From: Aquila chrysaetos chrysaetos
Lineage: Eukaryota > Chordata > Aves > Accipitriformes > Accipitridae
Reading direction: 5' to 3'
DNA length: 64,000 nt
Assembly (NCBI RefSeq): GCF_900496995.4
Contig: NC_044008.1
Location: 1,402,453-1,466,452 of the forward strand
The notes under the pieces were generated by a model. The model had not been told where the DNA came from. It ran no database searches and worked only from the letters and a program-made list of their open reading frames with translations. Position numbers and translations under genes: made by a program. Shown in pieces: positions 61,701-64,000 of the stretch; position 1 is the first letter of the stretch, and every line of letters starts with the position of its first letter.

Positions 61701-63621
61701 CGAAGTTTCTGGTGTTCCTCATGTATTAGTCCATGGGATGCATGAGACCACATACTCTTATTCCCCTGTAAGTACCCCCAGCTGCTGCAACAACTGGCCC
61801 AAGGTTAGGACAAGAAGGGAAAGTATTAAAATATCTTTTTGCCTTAATAACACAGTCCTAAATTTTTGCTCTGCATGTATCTTCTTTTTAATGAGGATTA
61901 AGTAGAAAAATTGGGTAGCATTCCTGTTTCAAAAGAAAACAGGGCAAGAAGTAAAAGCCTAACATTTTAACTTTTTTACAAGGAAAAAAAAGCATTATAA
62001 TTATGTTAGGATGTTCAACTTCAACTGTAAAAGATATAATCTATTTTTTGAAGACTTGTATGCTTTTGATAGTCATGATACCACTATGACATTAATTCAG
62101 AAGAACAAAAAACTAGACTCAATAGTTGTAATTTCAATTTAGGGCTAGTGGAGTTCCCCCAAAAACCAAAGAGCGGGAAGGCTGGAAGGCTGAGGAAGAC
62201 TGAGGACTTCCTTTCTTTTATGGGGATTTCTCTCCTGTCACTGCCTTTCTCAGCATGCTGGTTGTTCCCTGTGGGATTGAAGATGGCAGCAGGGCTTCTT
62301 TATGCCACTAATGGGATACTGCTATGGGATACTGCATGCCTTGGGTGACTTAAATAGCTTGAGCACTACATGCTCCAAAACAGCAGAAGATGACTACCTA
62401 CGTCACCTGCCCTGGAGCAAGGGTTTGCCCTAACAACTGAATTCACGTGGCAATATTGAGAATAATGCAATTTTAAGACAGATGCAAAGGATAAATTTTT
62501 GTGTGTGTCCCACTTACCCCAAAGGAGTTAATCAGCAACATAATGCAACACTCGATTGCACAATTTGCTACTTAGCAGAGACTGCATCTTGACCTGGACA
62601 GTTTGCCAGGGAAGCACTTGGCTTTCAGAGACACAATCTGGAAGGGTTTTTCCTGGAGTGTTTATTTTTATCTTTGTATATCTGGGTTGATACTCAGCTT
62701 GGACCTTTCCCTCCCTTGAGAGTTGCTGAGCTTTGCCAATGAATTTACTGAACCTTTATGGAGCGAATGACTATTTTGTATGGATTTAGAGCTCATAAAG
62801 GCCAACTTTCAAATTTCTTTTTTCCCATGTTACATGTTTACATAATATTACATGTTTAAAATATCATGGTTATTACAGCCAGTTATTAGATTTTTCAGTA
62901 TAATTCATAGTTAAATTTGTCCAAATTTAAAAAAAACTTTGTTTTCAGTAGCTCATAATAAACTTGCCGGATTGTTGCTATACGCATTTAATCTTGATCT
63001 CTGGTTCAGACAGCTGTGGAGATTTTCAGTAAAAGTGGTGGGGCCTTTCTGAGAAAAGCAGGAGCTAGGTAATTCTTCTAGAGAGTCCTTAAAGCACATG
63101 GAAGAGTGGAAATAATGGCATTTCTATAGGAAGTTTTCTGACTCTGCTTAATTTACGAGTGATTTAAAAATATTTCATTTAATTACCTTAAATTAAAATG
63201 CATATATAATGGGAATTGATTAGGAATAATAATTAGGAATAACTGACTGGCTAATACTCTGGTCAATTCAGGCATGTGGTTGCTGCAAGATCTTCATCCT
63301 TCCTTTTGCTCAGACCTTATCAGAGTTATTTTTTCCACAACGCTCTGGTCTTGTTTCTTCTTCGATGTAGATATCGATGCCAGACCATGGGATTTCCAGG
63401 CTGAAGAATGCACCCTGAGAGCCAACATCGAAGCCTTCAACAGCCGGAGATACGACAAACCTCAAGACTCAGAGTTTGCGCCGGTGGACAACTGCCTGCA
63501 GAGCGTGCTGGGACAGCGGCTGGAGCTCCCCGAGGACTTCCACTACTCCTACGAACTCTGGCTGGAGCGGGAGGTGTTTTCCCAGCCCATTCGCTGGGAG
63601 GAGCTGCTGCATTACCAGTGA
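40590..63621 (+). CDS. STRIP2: STRIP2 (FAM40B), STRIPAK scaffold protein, 21 exons, 832 aa
   Basis: STRIP proteins are core scaffolds of STRIPAK, the complex joining PP2A, striatins, MOB4 and GCKIII kinases, with roles in Hippo signalling, cell shape and migration. The 21 exons join in frame to 832 residues plus stop, close to the 834 I recall for human STRIP2. Order: low-complexity Pro-Gly/Pro-Gln N-terminus (1-37); [15 protein letters not shown] at 43-57; an N1221-type domain at roughly 55-345; an acidic linker (about 365-400); and a DUF3402-type domain at roughly 430-815. [16 protein letters not shown] and [14 protein letters not shown] match STRIP2 rather than STRIP1. The start is the first ATG after the CpG promoter in frame with conserved sequence. 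Exons are listed separately. Confidence 0.95.
40743..42414 (+). other. STRIP2 intron 1
   Basis: 1.7 kb. The first ~500 bp are GC-rich with C and G runs, continuing the promoter's composition. It ends in a C-rich pyrimidine tract and CCACAG. No gene. Confidence 0.8.
42415..42484 (+). CDS. STRIP2: STRIP2 exon 2, aa 52-75
   Basis: Encodes [19 protein letters not shown] and AELA; acceptor CCACAG, donor GTGAAA, phase 1. This is the segment that best separates STRIP2 from STRIP1. Confidence 0.95.
42537..42568. repeat. A-rich simple repeat
   Basis: A14 followed by TAAAAAAAATAAAAAT, in STRIP2 intron 2 about 55 bp past exon 2. Confidence 0.85.
43070..43111. repeat. 21-nt tandem duplication
   Basis: TAGGAATTATACAGG-AACAGG at 43070-43090 is followed directly by a copy with one C-to-T change at 43091-43111, in STRIP2 intron 2. 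Confidence 0.85.
43545..43619 (+). CDS. STRIP2: STRIP2 exon 3, aa 75-100
   Basis: Encodes [20 protein letters not shown] and DFHAQ. ELYSYTE and RCFEEDF are invariant in STRIP proteins. Acceptor CCATCAG, donor GTACCG. Confidence 0.95.
43723..43857 (+). CDS. STRIP2: STRIP2 exon 4, aa 100-145
   Basis: Encodes [27 protein letters not shown] and [13 protein letters not shown], an all-helical part of the N-terminal domain. Acceptor TTTCCAG, donor GTAAGG. Confidence 0.96.
44054..44174 (+). CDS. STRIP2: STRIP2 exon 5, aa 145-185
   Basis: Encodes [20 protein letters not shown] and [20 protein letters not shown]. Acceptor ATCTCCAG, donor GTGAGA, phase 2. A long pyrimidine-rich tandem repeat begins about 15 bp downstream of this donor. 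Confidence 0.95.
44190..44435. repeat. Polypyrimidine minisatellite, 36-nt unit
   Basis: The + strand is almost purely C/T for about 240 bp. Three near-perfect 36-nt units built from TTCTTTCTCCCCATCC, TTCTTGCCCTAC and TCTTCATC span about 44311-44419, with diverged copies upstream. It fills over half of the 400-bp STRIP2 intron 5. Confidence 0.88.
44575..44643 (+). CDS. STRIP2: STRIP2 exon 6, aa 185-208
   Basis: Encodes [20 protein letters not shown] and TEL; acceptor CCCGCAG, donor GTACGT, phase 2. Confidence 0.95.
44749..44855 (+). CDS. STRIP2: STRIP2 exon 7, aa 208-244
   Basis: Encodes [20 protein letters not shown] and CRETFRLEL. Separated from exons 6 and 8 by introns of only 105 and 117 bp. 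Confidence 0.95.
44973..45100 (+). CDS. STRIP2: STRIP2 exon 8, aa 244-286
   Basis: Encodes [34 protein letters not shown] and LLLLWKVLL; acceptor CACCAG, donor GTGGGT, phase 0. Confidence 0.96.
45448..45633 (+). CDS. STRIP2: STRIP2 exon 9, aa 287-348
   Basis: Encodes [34 protein letters not shown], then [16 protein letters not shown]. The four-glutamine run (CAG)4 is longer than in the human STRIP2 I recall. Phase 0 at both ends. Confidence 0.96.
45634..46881 (+). other. STRIP2 intron 9
   Basis: 1.25 kb. Over half is a reverse-strand CR1 (45774-46443); the rest is unique sequence without a gene. Confidence 0.85.
45774..46443 (-). mobile_element. CR1 LINE, 5'-truncated, about 0.67 kb
   Basis: On the minus strand it encodes broken CR1 ORF2 pieces, [20 protein letters not shown] and [20 protein letters not shown], in different frames. 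The 3' tail TTCACAGAATCACAGAATGG is at the low end, about 140 bp from STRIP2 exon 9. Confidence 0.94.
46882..47105 (+). CDS. STRIP2: STRIP2 exon 10, aa 349-423
   Basis: Encodes [20 protein letters not shown], the acidic linker [20 protein letters not shown], and [15 protein letters not shown]. The linker is variable and acidic in the family and separates the two conserved domains. Acceptor TGCTGCAG, donor GTAAAT. Confidence 0.96.
48446..48511 (+). CDS. STRIP2: STRIP2 exon 11, aa 423-445
   Basis: Encodes [20 protein letters not shown] then LG; start of the C-terminal (DUF3402-type) domain. Acceptor CATCAG, donor GTGAGT. Confidence 0.95.
49166..49229 (+). CDS. STRIP2: STRIP2 exon 12, aa 445-466
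   Basis: Encodes [20 protein letters not shown] and KQ. The acceptor is CCACAG|AG; the second AG two bases on would break the frame. Donor GTAAGA. Confidence 0.95.
49230..50319 (+). other. STRIP2 intron 12
   Basis: 1.1 kb of unique sequence; no repeat family or gene recognised. Confidence 0.7.
50320..50391 (+). CDS. STRIP2: STRIP2 exon 13, aa 467-490
   Basis: Encodes [20 protein letters not shown] and PMSL; acceptor TTGCCAG, donor GTAAGA, phase 0. Confidence 0.96.
50689..50763 (+). CDS. STRIP2: STRIP2 exon 14, aa 491-515
   Basis: Encodes [20 protein letters not shown] and LPQYM; acceptor GTGCCAG, donor GTAAGC, phase 0. Confidence 0.96.
50764..52011 (+). other. STRIP2 intron 14
   Basis: 1.25 kb, unique except for a very short plus-strand CR1 tail at 51533-51662. 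Confidence 0.8.
51533..51662 (+). mobile_element. CR1 LINE 3' end, about 130 bp
   Basis: GCCAGGTTGGATGAAGCTTT to AACCTGGTCTAG, the AGATGATCTTTAAGGTCC block and an 8-bp-type ATTCTGTGATTC tail. The shortest CR1 copy in the window. Confidence 0.9.
52012..52109 (+). CDS. STRIP2: STRIP2 exon 15, aa 516-548
   Basis: Encodes [20 protein letters not shown] and [12 protein letters not shown]; acceptor TTCTGCAG, donor GTAAGT, phase 2. Confidence 0.96.
52647..52773 (+). CDS. STRIP2: STRIP2 exon 16, aa 548-590
   Basis: Encodes [37 protein letters not shown] and LNHIYQ, a strongly helical segment. Acceptor ACCCAG, donor GTGAGC. Confidence 0.97.
52774..54795 (+). other. STRIP2 intron 16
   Basis: 2.0 kb of mostly unique sequence. 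A small (GGATA)4 microsatellite lies at 54261-54280. No gene recognised. Confidence 0.75.
54796..54896 (+). CDS. STRIP2: STRIP2 exon 17, aa 591-624
   Basis: Encodes [20 protein letters not shown] and [13 protein letters not shown]; acceptor TCCTCAG, donor GTACAG. Confidence 0.97.
54897..56998 (+). other. STRIP2 intron 17
   Basis: 2.1 kb. A 12-nt GATGCTCTGATC duplication near 55806 and a TATA/T-rich run at about 56405-56435 are the only simple-sequence features. No gene recognised. Confidence 0.75.
56999..57065 (+). CDS. STRIP2: STRIP2 exon 18, aa 624-646
   Basis: Encodes [20 protein letters not shown] and ESL; acceptor TTCCACAG, donor GTAAGC, phase 0. Confidence 0.96.
57066..60516 (+). other. 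STRIP2 intron 18
   Basis: Longest STRIP2 intron, 3.45 kb, without recognisable transposons. AT-rich, CpG-poor stretches at about 58440-58700 and 59760-60310, with AATTA and TTAATTAG-type words, have the look of conserved non-coding elements. This is a composition-based impression only. Confidence 0.7.
60517..60621 (+). CDS. STRIP2: STRIP2 exon 19, aa 647-681
   Basis: Encodes [20 protein letters not shown] and [15 protein letters not shown]; acceptor TTTGCAG, donor GTAAGG, phase 0. Confidence 0.97.
61007..61211 (+). CDS. STRIP2: STRIP2 exon 20, aa 682-750
   Basis: Encodes [22 protein letters not shown]-rich helices with [18 protein letters not shown], and [11 protein letters not shown], near-invariant in STRIP proteins. 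Acceptor TTGACAG, donor GTGAGT. Confidence 0.97.
61212..63370 (+). other. STRIP2 intron 20
   Basis: 2.2 kb, AT-rich in its right half, without repeats or genes that I recognise. It ends in a T-rich tract and GATGTAG. Confidence 0.75.
63371..63621 (+). CDS. STRIP2: STRIP2 exon 21 (last coding exon), aa 750-832
   Basis: Encodes [40 protein letters not shown] and ends WEELLHYQ followed by TGA at 63619-63621. The last residues (HYQ) differ from the human end I recall (QNH), the normal variable tip. Confidence 0.97.
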
Positions 63622-64000
63622 GACCAACACCTTCACCTGCCCCCAGTCCCACCTCAGTAAGGACTCAAGGTGCTACAGGCTGAGGAAAGAAAGATTATTT
63701 TGGACCTGGGTGTTCTTAAGCACAGCTGGAAAAAAATCATGGTATTTCCAAAGAGACCAAGCCTCTTAGTATCTACCCAGACACCCCTGAGTAGGCAACT
63801 GCCATCTTTCTGGAGGTCATCCCTTTCCTGTGACTTCTCGGAGACCATACAGCATCAACGGACCTGCACAGAAGCCACGGAGCAGGTTCCAGTGTCACAC
63901 TAGTGGCAGTGTCGAGAGTGAGCTTATCTGGTCCTTACTGCAGATTGACACCAGTGTACGAGAGCTCAGAGTCCAGGTCTGTCTCTTAGCTTGGTTCACG
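63622..64000 (+). other. STRIP2: STRIP2 3'UTR, 5' part
   Basis: No polyadenylation signal (AATAAA or ATTAAA) is present before the window ends, so the UTR should continue to the right. Confidence 0.8.

Overview
The window is vertebrate nuclear DNA, almost certainly from a bird. It holds two multi-exon protein genes, both on the + strand, and truncated CR1 LINEs, the typical avian retroposon. No bacterial, plasmid, viral or CRISPR feature was seen. Exon boundaries were placed by hand from splice consensus, reading phase and recalled family sequences; no alignment was run. The joins keep frame from start to stop in both genes, giving 507 and 832 residues.

Positions 1-39090: AHCYL2 (IRBIT2/long-IRBIT), a catalytically diverged S-adenosylhomocysteine-hydrolase-like regulator. 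Seventeen exons are present, from an alternative first exon (ATG at 315, TATA box at 249-255) to the stop at 36307-36309, followed by about 2.8 kb of 3'UTR ending near paired AATAAA signals at 39039 and 39066. The first exon of the long isoform should lie left of the window. Introns carry CR1 fragments, a CR1 nested in an older opposite-strand CR1 (12872-14150), a pair of unusual composite CR1-tailed repeats (9295-9668 and 27790-28158), a 0.3-kb minisatellite (21751-22070) and simple repeats. Intron 14 is only 85 bp and begins with GC instead of GT.

Positions 39090-40590: a short intergenic stretch dominated by a strand-biased, C-rich tandem repeat with higher-order structure, ending in a CpG-rich, TATA-less promoter (CCAAT, GC boxes, E-box).

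Positions 40590-64000: STRIP2 (FAM40B), a STRIPAK scaffold subunit. Twenty-one coding exons run from ATG 40590 to the stop at 63619-63621; the 3'UTR runs off the right edge. Its N-terminus carries Pro-Gly and Pro-Gln dipeptide runs encoded by hexanucleotide repeats.

The AHCYL2-STRIP2 head-to-tail order matches what I recall of human 7q32, which supports the paralogue assignment (AHCYL1 pairs with STRIP1). The two proteins are not known to share a pathway. Introns without their own entry hold only unique sequence as far as I can see. The most unusual items are the composite repeat pair, the GC-AG intron, the C-rich higher-order repeat between the genes, and the repeat-rich STRIP2 N-terminus. 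I did not find a wholly new biological system.
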